A program made the position numbers and the translations under genes. The notes beneath the pieces are model-generated. The model did not search any database, had not been told where the DNA came from, and was given only the letters and a program-made list of their open reading frames with translations. 63,151 nucleotides of DNA from an uncultured Lachnospiraceae bacterium (GTDB lineage Bacteria > Bacillota > Clostridia > Lachnospirales > Lachnospiraceae). Position 1 is the stretch's first letter. Each line of letters opens with the position of its first letter. Below are positions 16,656 to 25,900 of this stretch, piece by piece. The stretch lies in NCBI GenBank assembly GCA_934320845.1, contig CAKRFU010000016.1, positions 1 to 63,151 on the forward strand, in the 5' to 3' direction.

Positions 16656-17570
16656 GTGGGAGAAAAGGAAAAGAATAAAAATAAAATGAGATATGAAAAG
16701 ATAATTATGAATATCTCTTTAATAGGAAGTATTTTGTTTATGCTGTCAGAGGGATTTATGGCATATTACACAAAATCACATTCTTTGTTGATGGATTGTA
16801 TTTTTGATGTTACGGATTTAATCATGATAGGACCGTTTATGGTGCTGGTTCCCCTTTTGTATAAGCCTGTGACAGAAAAAAGACCTTATGGATTTTCGCA
16901 GGTTGAATCACTTTTCGTTGTCATTAAATATAGTGTTTTGCTGGTTATTACTGTTCAGCTCGTGTGGGATAATATGTATACCATCTTTCATGGCGGCCGC
17001 CATGTTGATGGGGGAAGTATTGCATTTTTTGAGCTTGCAGTTTGTCTGGGATGTCTTATTATTTATCTCTTAATGCATTATTTTAGCAAAAAATATGCAT
17101 CTCTAACTATTCAGGCAGAAATATACATATGGAAACTTGATGTTATATCAAGTTTTGGTGTTGCAGTTGCCTTTTTTATTCAGATTATTGTAAATAAAAC
17201 GAAATTTGCATGGATCGCACATTATATTGATCCGGTTGTTGCTATTGTAATGGCGTGTTTTTTACTTATAGAGCCGGTGAAAATGATTTTTTCAAATCTA
17301 AAAAATCTGGTGCTTTTTGCTCCTGAACAGGATATAATGGACAATATAAGAATTGCGGCAGAAAAACATATGGATAAGGTGTATTGTGATATTGAATTTT
17401 TGGATGTTATCCAGACGGGTCGAAAAACGTGGGTAGAGATATATTTTAAAAGTCACAATGATATTATAAATACAAAAATTTTGCTGCAGCTTCGTAATGA
17501 AATCAGGGAGGAACTCAGGAAAGAGTTTGATCAGGTATATGTTGAACTTATTCCAAGCCTGCCTGATTAA
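16656..17570 (+). CDS. Cation diffusion facilitator (CDF)-like transporter
   Basis: A 304-residue protein with about six membrane helices and a C-terminal cytoplasmic CDF domain (about 220-300). TM2 has the metal-site pair DxxxD in LLMDCIFDVTD, and RPYGFSQVESLF follows as in CDF exporters. In TM5 the usual HxxxD appears as IxxxD (YIWKLDVISS), so one metal ligand is replaced and metal choice may be altered. A GTG start at 16656 is chosen because GAGGGAGG lies seven bases upstream; longer readings start at TTG. It precedes the hybrid kinase by 23 bases, suggesting co-transcription. Confidence 0.85.
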   Translation: MGEKEKNKNKMRYEKIIMNISLIGSILFMLSEGFMAYYTKSHSLLMDCIFDVTDLIMIGPFMVLVPLLYKPVTEKRPYGFSQVESLFVVIKYSVLLVITVQLVWDNMYTIFHGGRHVDGGSIAFFELAVCLGCLIIYLLMHYFSKKYASLTIQAEIYIWKLDVISSFGVAVAFFIQIIVNKTKFAWIAHYIDPVVAIVMACFLLIEPVKMIFSNLKNLVLFAPEQDIMDNIRIAAEKHMDKVYCDIEFLDVIQTGRKTWVEIYFKSHNDIINTKILLQLRNEIREELRKEFDQVYVELIPSLPD

Positions 17571-17593
17571 ATTGACATAGAGGAGTGAGGAAT

Positions 17594-19783
17594 ATGGGAA
17601 GAATATTATCTTACATAATGTTTGGCTTTTTTGTATGTACGACAATAATATCCGTAAGTGTTTTACGCAGTAAAGAAAAATTAAAGATGAATGATATTCT
17701 GTTTGCTCTTGTCTGTATAGGAAGCTCTATATGGAGTTTTTGTTTTGGGTTTGTGTGGGTTCAGGAAAGTCCTCTTATAGCGTATTACTGGAGATGTGCA
17801 GGTATGGTTGGCACATTTCTGTATATGATATGTGCGATTCTTGTTATTGCCGGATGGTGCGGTCGGAATCTGTGGTGGGTAAAGATGATAGAAATATTTC
17901 CGTTTTCTGCAATAATATTATATCCTTTTTTAATGCAAAAGGATAATACGATATATCATAAGTCGGCTATAGGTATGACATATCTGTTTACACCGAGTAT
18001 ATGGAACACTTTGTATGATATATATTGTGTCGGATGTGCTGTAGGCTTGTTTGTGCTGAGCGGATATATGGTGAAAAAAGGCGAAAGAAAATGGGAAAGA
18101 ATTACAGGAATCAGGCTTGTTTTTTGTGAGGGTGTAATCGTTGCGGGTATGCTTCTTGATACAATCATGCCAATGTTTGGAGTGAGTGCATTTCCGGGAA
18201 GTACATTATCGCAGTTTTTTGGAGTGCTTTTAGTGTATAGGGTTTATCTTTTTGTAAACAGAAATCAGGTAAAGCTTGAGAATGTATCTGAATTTGTATA
18301 TTATTCAGTGAAACTGCCACTGCTTATATATGATGATAATAAGCATCTGAAAATAGCGAATAAAAGTGCGATAGACTTTTTGAAGCTTTCATCTTATGGT
18401 TATGAGAATGTAACATTGTCGGAATTGTTTGAGATAAATGAAAAAAAACTGAGATATGGAGGATATTCAAACAAACTTGATGTAAAATGCAAGGCAAATG
18501 ACGCACACTGTCGACTTGATATAAATAGAATAGGCGATGAATATGGGGAGACAATGGGATATATCATAATTATTGATGATCTTACTGATAAAATCAGAAC
18601 TATTGAAGAACTTGAAGCAGCGAAAAGAAGTGCTGATAATGCTAATAAGGCAAAATCCGTATTCCTTGCCCAGATGAGCCATGAGATAAGAACACCTCTT
18701 AATACAGTTCTTGGTATGAATGAAATGATTTCGAGAGAGACGGTATCAGAACAGATACAGAGTTATTCATCTTATATTAAAGATGCAGGAAAAACACTTC
18801 TCGGCATTATAAATGATATTCTTGATTTGTCAAAACTTGATGCAGGCAAGACAAATATAATTACCGAGGATTATAATCTTAAATTTGTTGTAAATGACAT
18901 TATAAATCTGGTTTCGCTTAAAATTAAAGAAAAAGGACTTAGGTTTAAACTTGATATGTCAAAGGATATACCCATGTTTTTACATGGAGATGCACTGCGT
19001 ATAAAACAGATAATTATAAATATTATGAATAATGCCGTTAAATATACGCAGAAAGGTTCTGTTACTCTTAGTGTAGAATGGGATAAAATTGATTCAGAAA
19101 ATATAATGCTTATTTTTAAGGTTAAAGACACTGGACGTGGAATTAAAAAAGAGGATATTGATATAATTTTTTCACCGTTTGAAAGAGCTGATGAGCAGGA
19201 AAATCATATGATAGAGGGAAATGGTCTTGGTCTTTCGATTACCAGAAAGCTTGTCAATCTTATGAATGGAAAAATCAGTGTCAGCAGTGTGTTTGGAGAG
19301 GGTTCGGTTTTTGAAGTGCAGCTTCCGCAAAGTATTGTTTGCAGTAAAAATATGGATGCAGATGCTTTGTCAAAAACAGAGGGTGAAAAATATCATATTA
19401 AAGCACCGAATGCACAGGTTCTTGTTGTTGATGATGTCGAGACAAACAGAATCGTGGTGAAGGAATTGCTTCGTGTTACACATATCAATGTAGAACTTGC
19501 AGAAAGCGGAGAACAGTGTCTTGAGCTTATGAGACAGAAAAAATATGATATAGTATTTCTTGACCATATGATGCCTGGTATGGATGGAATAGAAACTTTA
19601 AAACAGATTAAAAAGATGGATACGTCGTTAAATAAGGACACGCCGATTATAGTTATGACTGCAAATGCTGTGACAGGAGCAAAGAGGATGTATCTTGCAG
19701 AGGGATTTGATGATTATATTTCAAAGCCTTTGGGATATGTGGAGTTAGAGAGTATAATTAAGAAATATATTGATGTTATATAA
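17594..19783 (+). CDS. 7TM hybrid sensor histidine kinase with receiver domain
   Basis: A 729-residue hybrid kinase. Seven hydrophobic helices (about 1-215) form a 7TM sensor of the histidine-kinase N-terminal type. A PAS-like region follows (about 225-335), then HisKA with H363 in QMSHEIRTPLN, HATPase_c with N box NIMNNAVKYT and GNGLGLSITRKL, and a C-terminal receiver domain with D657 in VFLDHMMPGMDG and a conserved K in YISKPLGY. There is no HPt or output domain, so phosphate probably passes to an unlinked partner. ATG at 17594 follows GAGGAG by eight bases. A bidirectional terminator follows. Confidence 0.92.
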   Translation: MGRILSYIMFGFFVCTTIISVSVLRSKEKLKMNDILFALVCIGSSIWSFCFGFVWVQESPLIAYYWRCAGMVGTFLYMICAILVIAGWCGRNLWWVKMIEIFPFSAIILYPFLMQKDNTIYHKSAIGMTYLFTPSIWNTLYDIYCVGCAVGLFVLSGYMVKKGERKWERITGIRLVFCEGVIVAGMLLDTIMPMFGVSAFPGSTLSQFFGVLLVYRVYLFVNRNQVKLENVSEFVYYSVKLPLLIYDDNKHLKIANKSAIDFLKLSSYGYENVTLSELFEINEKKLRYGGYSNKLDVKCKANDAHCRLDINRIGDEYGETMGYIIIIDDLTDKIRTIEELEAAKRSADNANKAKSVFLAQMSHEIRTPLNTVLGMNEMISRETVSEQIQSYSSYIKDAGKTLLGIINDILDLSKLDAGKTNIITEDYNLKFVVNDIINLVSLKIKEKGLRFKLDMSKDIPMFLHGDALRIKQIIINIMNNAVKYTQKGSVTLSVEWDKIDSENIMLIFKVKDTGRGIKKEDIDIIFSPFERADEQENHMIEGNGLGLSITRKLVNLMNGKISVSSVFGEGSVFEVQLPQSIVCSKNMDADALSKTEGEKYHIKAPNAQVLVVDDVETNRIVVKELLRVTHINVELAESGEQCLELMRQKKYDIVFLDHMMPGMDGIETLKQIKKMDTSLNKDTPIIVMTANAVTGAKRMYLAEGFDDYISKPLGYVELESIIKKYIDVI

Positions 19784-19797
19784 AAAGCGGAAAACAA

Positions 19798-19833
19798 AAA
19801 AAGAAGATATTGCAAAAGTAATATCTTCTTTTT
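19798..19833. terminator. Bidirectional terminator between kinase and tRNA-Lys
   Basis: Perfect 14-base arms (19798-19811 and 19820-19833), AAAAAGAAGATATT and its complement, around an 8-base loop. It ends the hybrid kinase on the plus strand and tRNA-Lys copy 2 on the minus strand. Confidence 0.9.
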
Positions 19834-19846
19834 GGATAAATATAAG

Positions 19847-19919
19847 TGCGCCTCCAGGGGTTCGAACCCTGGACACCCTGATTAAGAGTCAGGTGCTCTG
19901 CCAACTGAGCTAGAAGCGC
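19847..19919 (-). tRNA. tRNA-Lys (anticodon CTT), copy 2
   Basis: The exact reverse complement of the 73-base tRNA at 15411-15483. It has its own promoter at 19949-19977 and shares the terminator at 19798-19833. Confidence 0.97.
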
Positions 19920-19948
19920 ATAACTTGTCTTTTGGCGACAACAATTAA

Positions 19949-19977
19949 ATTATATCAGAGTATTTTGGAGAATGCAA
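19949..19977 (-). promoter_or_regulatory. Promoter of tRNA-Lys copy 2
   Basis: On the minus strand TTGCAT (19972-19977), 17 bases, TATAAT (19949-19954), about 30 bases before the tRNA. Confidence 0.75.
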
Positions 19978-20076
19978 GTGTTTTTTGAAAAAATATAAAA
20001 AAATCTAGCATGTACAATATAAGAGTGATATACTTAGAATAACTTATACGAATAAGCACAGAAATGAGGTTTGAAA

Positions 20077-21270
20077 ATGATAGCAAAAAAGATGGTGAAA
20101 TATGTTGAAGGAAGTTCTGTTATCCGTGCCATGTTTGAGGAAGGAAAGAAGATGGCACAAACATACGGAGCAGAAAATGTATATGATTTTAGTTTGGGAA
20201 ATCCCAGTACACTTCCGCCTAAAGCAGTAAATCAAGCGATTATAGATGTTGTGAACCATGAAGATCCGAATAGGGTTCATGGATATATGAACAATTCAGG
20301 ATTTGAGGATGTGAGAGATGCAATTGCAAAGTCTTTGAATGAGAGATTTGAGACAGATTTTTCAGAAAGAAATATTCTTATGACAGTCGGTGCTGCAGGG
20401 GGATTGAATGTTATACTCAAATCTATAATTGACCCGGGGGATGAGGTTATCACTTTTGCACCGTACTTTGGTGAGTATAACAATTACGTTGCAAACTTTG
20501 ACGGAAAAGTGGTTGCAGTTTCTCCTAATCCACCTACATTTCAGCCGAATATAAAAGAGTTTTCGGAGAAAATTACTGCAAAAACAAAGGCTGTCATAAT
20601 AAATAATCCAAACAATCCGACGGGTGTTGTTTATTCAGAAGATACAATAAAAGAACTTGCAAAGGTTCTTTGCGACAAACAAAAAGAGTTTGGTACAGCA
20701 ATTTATCTTATTGCGGATGAGCCGTACAGGGAGCTTGCATATGACGGTGTTGATGTACCGTATCTTACAAAATATTATGCAAATACAATAGTCGGATATT
20801 CATACAGTAAGTCATTATCACTTCCGGGCGAAAGAATAGGTTATCTTGTAATTCCTGATGATGTGGACGATTTTGAAAATCTTATTGCGGCAGCGAATGT
20901 GGCAAACAGAATACTTGGTTTTGTAAATGCACCGTCACTTCAGCAGCTTGTGATAAAGAAATGCCTTAATGAGAGTACGGATGTTTCGGTTTACGACACA
21001 AATCGTACACTTTTGTATGATAAACTTACATCACTTGGGTTTGAATGTGTCAAACCACAGGGAGCGTTCTATCTATGGATGAAAGCAGCCGAGTCCGATG
21101 ACACTAAGTTTGCGGCAAAGGCAAAGGAATTTAATCTGCTTCTTGTTCCGGGAAGTTCATTTATGTGTGCAGGATATGTAAGAATAGCTTATTGTGTTGA
21201 TAAAAAAATGATTGAAAAATCATTTGCAGCGTTTGAAAAACTTGCAGAAAGTTATAATTTGAATAAGTAG
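20077..21270 (+). CDS. PLP-dependent aminotransferase, class I/II
   Basis: A 397-residue fold-type I aminotransferase of the aspartate-aminotransferase superfamily. It shows the substrate-loop motif FSLGNPSTLPP, the cofactor-stacking region NNPNNPTGVVYS, D in IADEPYRELAYD, and the Schiff-base lysine K245 in YSYSKSLSLPGERIGY. Its annotation in relatives is usually a generic pyridoxal-phosphate aminotransferase, and the substrate is unknown. ATG at 20077 follows ATGAGGT. A HisC-like aminotransferase follows after 61 bases without a terminator, and teichoic-acid genes follow that, so it may head one transcript to 26655. Confidence 0.9.
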   Translation: MIAKKMVKYVEGSSVIRAMFEEGKKMAQTYGAENVYDFSLGNPSTLPPKAVNQAIIDVVNHEDPNRVHGYMNNSGFEDVRDAIAKSLNERFETDFSERNILMTVGAAGGLNVILKSIIDPGDEVITFAPYFGEYNNYVANFDGKVVAVSPNPPTFQPNIKEFSEKITAKTKAVIINNPNNPTGVVYSEDTIKELAKVLCDKQKEFGTAIYLIADEPYRELAYDGVDVPYLTKYYANTIVGYSYSKSLSLPGERIGYLVIPDDVDDFENLIAAANVANRILGFVNAPSLQQLVIKKCLNESTDVSVYDTNRTLLYDKLTSLGFECVKPQGAFYLWMKAAESDDTKFAAKAKEFNLLLVPGSSFMCAGYVRIAYCVDKKMIEKSFAAFEKLAESYNLNK

Positions 21271-21331
21271 ATTTGCAAATTAAACGGATATATAGAACAA
21301 AAAGAAAATCTGAATGGAGGATAATAAGATT

Positions 21332-22384
21332 ATGAGCAGCTGGAAAGACAATTTGAGAACAATAGATCCTTATGTACCGGGAGAACAGCCACAGCTTAAA
21401 GATATGATAAAGTTGAATACAAATGAAAATCCATATCCGCCGTCACCGAGAGTGAAGGAAGTGCTTGAAAGATTTGAACTTGATACACTCAGACTTTATC
21501 CTGACCCGGATTCGGCACTTCTTGTTGAAGCGCTTGCTAAAAGATATAATGTCGAAAATAATCAGGTGTTTGTCGGAGTTGGCTCTGATGATGTACTTGC
21601 AATAGCGTTTATGACGTTTTTTAACAGCAAAAAGCCGATTCTTTTCCCTGATATAACATATTCGTTTTATGATGTCTGGGCTACGCTTTTTAATATTCCT
21701 TTTGAAAGACCGGCATTAGATGATGATTTTAATCTTGTGGCAGCAGATTATTATAAGGAAAACGGCGGTGTTGTAATTGCAAATCCAAATGCGCCAACTG
21801 GAATTACGCAGAATGAAGAATTTCTGCGTGATGTTATAGAACATAATCGTGACGTTGTCGTTATCATAGATGAAGCGTATGTTGATTTCAGCGGGAAATC
21901 TGCCTTATCTTTGACAAAAGAATACGATAATGTGCTGATTGTGCAGACTTTTTCAAAGTCGCGCTCAATGGCAGGTATGAGAATCGGTTATGCGATGGGA
22001 AATCCGGAGCTTATCAAAGCGATGAATGATGTCAGATTTTCATATAACAGTTATCCGATGACAAGACTTTCTGTTGCACTCGGGGTTGCGGCAATTGAAG
22101 ATGAAGATTATTTCAGAAAAACAACGGAGCAGATTATAGAGACAAGAGAATGGACAAAGGAAAGACTTATAGAACTTGGTTTTTCTTTTGGCGATTCAAA
22201 GACAAACTTCATTTTTGCGAAACATGCGACAGTGGATGCAGAGGAGATATTTGCAAAACTTCGTGAGAAACATATATTTGTGAGACATTTTAACAGCGAA
22301 CGCATAAAAAATTATCTTCGTATTTCAATTGGTACAAGAGAGGAAATGGAAAAATTTATTGATGAACTCAAAGGTATATTGTAG
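21332..22384 (+). CDS. Histidinol-phosphate aminotransferase-like enzyme
   Basis: A 350-residue class II aminotransferase of the HisC branch. Family motifs are KLNTNENPYPPSP near the N terminus, NPNAPTGI, IIDEAYVDFSG, the Schiff-base lysine K209 in FSKSRSMAGMRIGY, and the C-terminal phosphate/carboxylate arginine in YLRISIGT. No other his gene is near, and a paralog lies at 50141-51265 in a catabolic operon, so a role in histidine synthesis is possible but not shown by context. Here it precedes a cytidylyltransferase by 86 bases. The ATG at 21332 has TGGAGG upstream. Confidence 0.88.
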   Translation: MSSWKDNLRTIDPYVPGEQPQLKDMIKLNTNENPYPPSPRVKEVLERFELDTLRLYPDPDSALLVEALAKRYNVENNQVFVGVGSDDVLAIAFMTFFNSKKPILFPDITYSFYDVWATLFNIPFERPALDDDFNLVAADYYKENGGVVIANPNAPTGITQNEEFLRDVIEHNRDVVVIIDEAYVDFSGKSALSLTKEYDNVLIVQTFSKSRSMAGMRIGYAMGNPELIKAMNDVRFSYNSYPMTRLSVALGVAAIEDEDYFRKTTEQIIETREWTKERLIELGFSFGDSKTNFIFAKHATVDAEEIFAKLREKHIFVRHFNSERIKNYLRISIGTREEMEKFIDELKGIL

Positions 22385-22470
22385 AATTATGGCAGCAAAT
22401 TTGACAAGTTGCATTAAATAAAGTAATATCTCAATGTGTAAATTTGTGTTTATCATACTGGAGGGTAAAG

Positions 22471-22878
22471 ATGAAAAAAGTAATAACATACGGAACTTTT
22501 GATTTACTTCATGTAGGTCATATAAATATACTCAGACGAGCTAAAGAACTTGGTGATTATCTGCTGGTTGTTTTATCAACAGATGAGTTTAACGCCATTA
22601 AGAATAAAAAAGCATACTATTCATATGAGGATAGAAAGCAGATTCTTGAAGCGATAAGATATGTTGATGAGGTTATTCCTGAAAATACATGGGAACAGAA
22701 AATTTCTGATGTTGTTGACAATGATATTGATGTGTTTGTTATGGGACATGACTGGGAGGGAAAATTCGATTTCCTCAAGGAATATTGTGAAGTTGTTTAT
22801 TTGCCAAGAACAGAAGGAATTTCAACATCTAAGATAAAAAATGATCTGGGACTTAAAGGTCAGCAGAAAAAAGACTGA
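22471..22878 (+). CDS. tagD: Glycerol-3-phosphate cytidylyltransferase
   Basis: A 135-residue nucleotidyltransferase of the TagD/TarD type, which joins glycerol 3-phosphate and CTP to make CDP-glycerol, the donor for teichoic-acid synthesis. Motifs are GTFDLLHVGHINIL with the HxGH nucleotide site at residues 14-17, and the C-terminal RTEGISTSKIK. Length is typical. ATG at 22471 follows TGGAGGG; nine upstream codons lack a ribosome site. The glycerophosphotransferase that would use its product starts 81 bases downstream. Confidence 0.93.
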   Translation: MKKVITYGTFDLLHVGHINILRRAKELGDYLLVVLSTDEFNAIKNKKAYYSYEDRKQILEAIRYVDEVIPENTWEQKISDVVDNDIDVFVMGHDWEGKFDFLKEYCEVVYLPRTEGISTSKIKNDLGLKGQQKKD

Positions 22879-22906
22879 TTAAACCGGAGATTTTGATGAA
22901 ATATTT

Positions 22907-22930
22907 GGGACTGTTGTTGGCAACAGTCCC
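22907..22930 (+). other. Stem-loop without T tract between tagD and the transferase
   Basis: Perfect 10-base GC-containing arms GGGACTGTTG (22907-22916) and CAACAGTCCC (22921-22930) around TTGG, 29 bases before the next start codon. With no T run it is more likely an RNA processing or stabilising hairpin than a terminator. Confidence 0.65.
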
Positions 22931-22959
22931 TTACAAATGTTTAGAAAGGATTTATTAAG

Positions 22960-25900
22960 ATGTTTATAAATAAGGTGAGGGCAAAAGTGGTAAGCGGATA
23001 CCATGTGTTGAAGAATAATGCCAGACGAATATTGAAAAGAGCTCCTAAGATGAAGTTCTTTTACGGCAGTTATTATAAGCACTGTCCGGTGGTGGAAAAT
23101 AGAATTTTATTTGAGTCATTTCATGGAACAACAATTTCAGATTCACCATTTTATATATTGAAGGAACTTTTATCAAGAGATGATGCGGATAAGTATGAGA
23201 TTTACTACAGTACAAATCCAGAGGACTATGAGACGCATAAAAAGTTTATAGAAGCAAATGATATTCCGGTAAAGCTTGTAAGCATTACTTCATATAAATA
23301 TTTAAAGGTGCTTGCAACAGCGAAATATCTTATAAACAATAGTTCTTTTCCTGTTTATTTTATCAGAAAAGATGAGCAGGTTTATCTTCAAACCTGGCAT
23401 GGGACACCACTCAAAACTCTTGGAAAACAGATGCGTAAGGGTATAGAATCCATGTATAATGTGCAGCATAATTTTTTGCAGGCAAATTATCTCATGCATC
23501 CAAATGAATTTACAAAGGATGCAATCATGGGAGACTATAATCTTGAGCCTTTATACACAGGAAAAGTTGCACTCAGCGGTTATCCGAGAAACAGTATTTT
23601 CATGGATAAGGAGAAGGCTGAAACAGTGCGAAAACAGCTTGGACTCGAGGACAAGGTCGTGTATGCTTATATGCCGACATGGAGAGGTACAAGTAATCAT
23701 TCGGTAAATCAAGATGCTTACAGCAAAGAAGTTACCAAAATGATGAGTTATCTCGATAAAAATCTTAAAGATAATCAAATTTTGTATGTTAATTTTCATC
23801 CGATACTTAAAAATAGCGTTCAACTTGGAGACTATAAACATATCAAGAGTTTTCCGGCAGAAGTTGACAAGTATGAATTTTTAAATAGCGTAGACGCTCT
23901 TATAACTGATTATTCGAGTGTATTCTTTGATTTTTCAGTTACGAGAAAGCCTATAATACTTTACATGTATGACTATGACCAGTATATGTCAGACAGAGGA
24001 ACATATTTTGATATAAAAGAGCTTCCTTTTGTAAAGCTATATAAAATAGAAGAATTAAAAGACTGGCTTGTTACCGAAAAAATTCTTGATGCAAGCTATG
24101 ATGACGGAGATTATTGTGAGAAATTCATTAAATATGATTCGTTAGATGCTCCTGCAAAGATGCTCGACCTTGTTTTGTACGGCAAGGAAGACGGAATGAT
24201 TGTACAGGATTACTCTGAGAACAGGCAGAAACCGAGAAGAATAATTCACCCTAAGAAAGTAAAATCAGAGGGCGATTTTGAAGTTATCAAACAGTATACA
24301 AAAGACAATGATATTGTCCAGTTTGAGAAGAAGTGGTTTAAGAAGTCAGTAAGCTGCAGACTTTATGACGGCTATAATTATGATTTTGATTATGTAATAA
24401 TAACAAATACAACACCGAGAACATATTTGGAAGAGTTTTTATATAAGCTTGGGGTCAAATCAATTGTGACAAGACTTCAGGAGAGAGAACTTAAAAGAAC
24501 TTTTCCGAATTTGAAGGTTCAGACACCATATCTTCGTGAGTTCTATGTTGCAGCGGAGGGATGCGGAACAAGCAACACGCAGAGAATACCGGTTGAGTCC
24601 GACATAGAAAGCGGAACAGATGGCATTACTCTTAAAATAAGAGATAAAGAAAAATTTGTACCGCTTAGTTTTATGATTCTTGAGAAAGATTATTCTATAT
24701 TATGTATGAGAGAACTTTCGGATGAAGAGAGACAAAGCGGAGTGATTCATGAGGACTTTAAACGCTGGCATGAAAAAATGTCTCCGTCAGGAAGATATCA
24801 GCTTGCCGCAGAGTTTGTCAACATGGAGTCTGAAGAAAAATTTATCGGAACATTTTATTGTCCGGAACTTGCAAAGAAAGCTGACATAGGTGTAGAAAAA
24901 TACGACAAACCGAATGCATATCTTGCACCATGTATGATTGAGAAAGTCGGGGATCCTGACAGCATCCGTTTTTATGAGGAAGGCGAGGTCGCAGTTGTAC
25001 CGTATTCAAGAAACGGAGACAGAACTATTTCAATCGTATTGCGCAAGCCTGAAAAGATTGTAGATGAGTATACGCAGGCTAAGATTAAAAAGATTAAGTC
25101 AAGCAAAAATACCTGTACGGTATTTATGAAAATGAGAAGGCAGGAAGGTCTTGAAATAAAGGATGTTGTTCTGAGATATAGAAGTGCATTGACTTATGAT
25201 ATCCCGGTTAAATATGATATTAAAGAGACTGAAAAGCATTATCTTATAACGGCGTATATTAACTTTGATGAGATGAATTTGAGAGAGCTTTATTGGGATC
25301 TTAGAATTGTTGCAAATAAGTATGGAATTGAAAATGAAATAAGAGCAAGATTTACAAGCAATTATTGGAAAAATAATTTCTATCTTACAAATAGGCAGTA
25401 TTCTGCGGGTGAAGGCCATATGACATTCCCTTATTATACTAAGGGAGGATGTCTTGCGTTCTTATACCGTCAGGATTCAGAATATGATGCATATTCGACA
25501 AAGATTAAGGAGATGGCGGCAAGTGCTATTTATGTATTGTTTAAGCCTTTTCTGAAAAGAAAGAAAATATGGCTTGTGTATGAGAAATTCTGCTCAATGG
25601 CGCAGGATAACGGATATTATTTCTTCAAGTACTGTATGGAAAATCTTTCTGAAGAAGAGAAGAAAAATATTTACTATGTAATAGATAAAAAGGCTCCTGA
25701 CTATGAAAAAATCAAGGAGTATGATGACCATATAATACAGTTTATGAGTTTAAAACATGTTTTATATGTGCTTAGTGCAGTTTTGTATGTTGCATCTGAT
25801 TCCAGAACACATTTGTATGCATGGAGATGTAAGACAAGTCTGATAAGGTCAAAGATTGACAAACGACCTATTTTCTTCCTTCAGCATGGTGTTACTGCGC

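Noticed and set aside
21332..22384. Part of a histidine biosynthesis operon
   Set aside because: No other his gene is nearby, and a second HisC-like paralog occurs in a catabolic operon, so the label is kept at family level.
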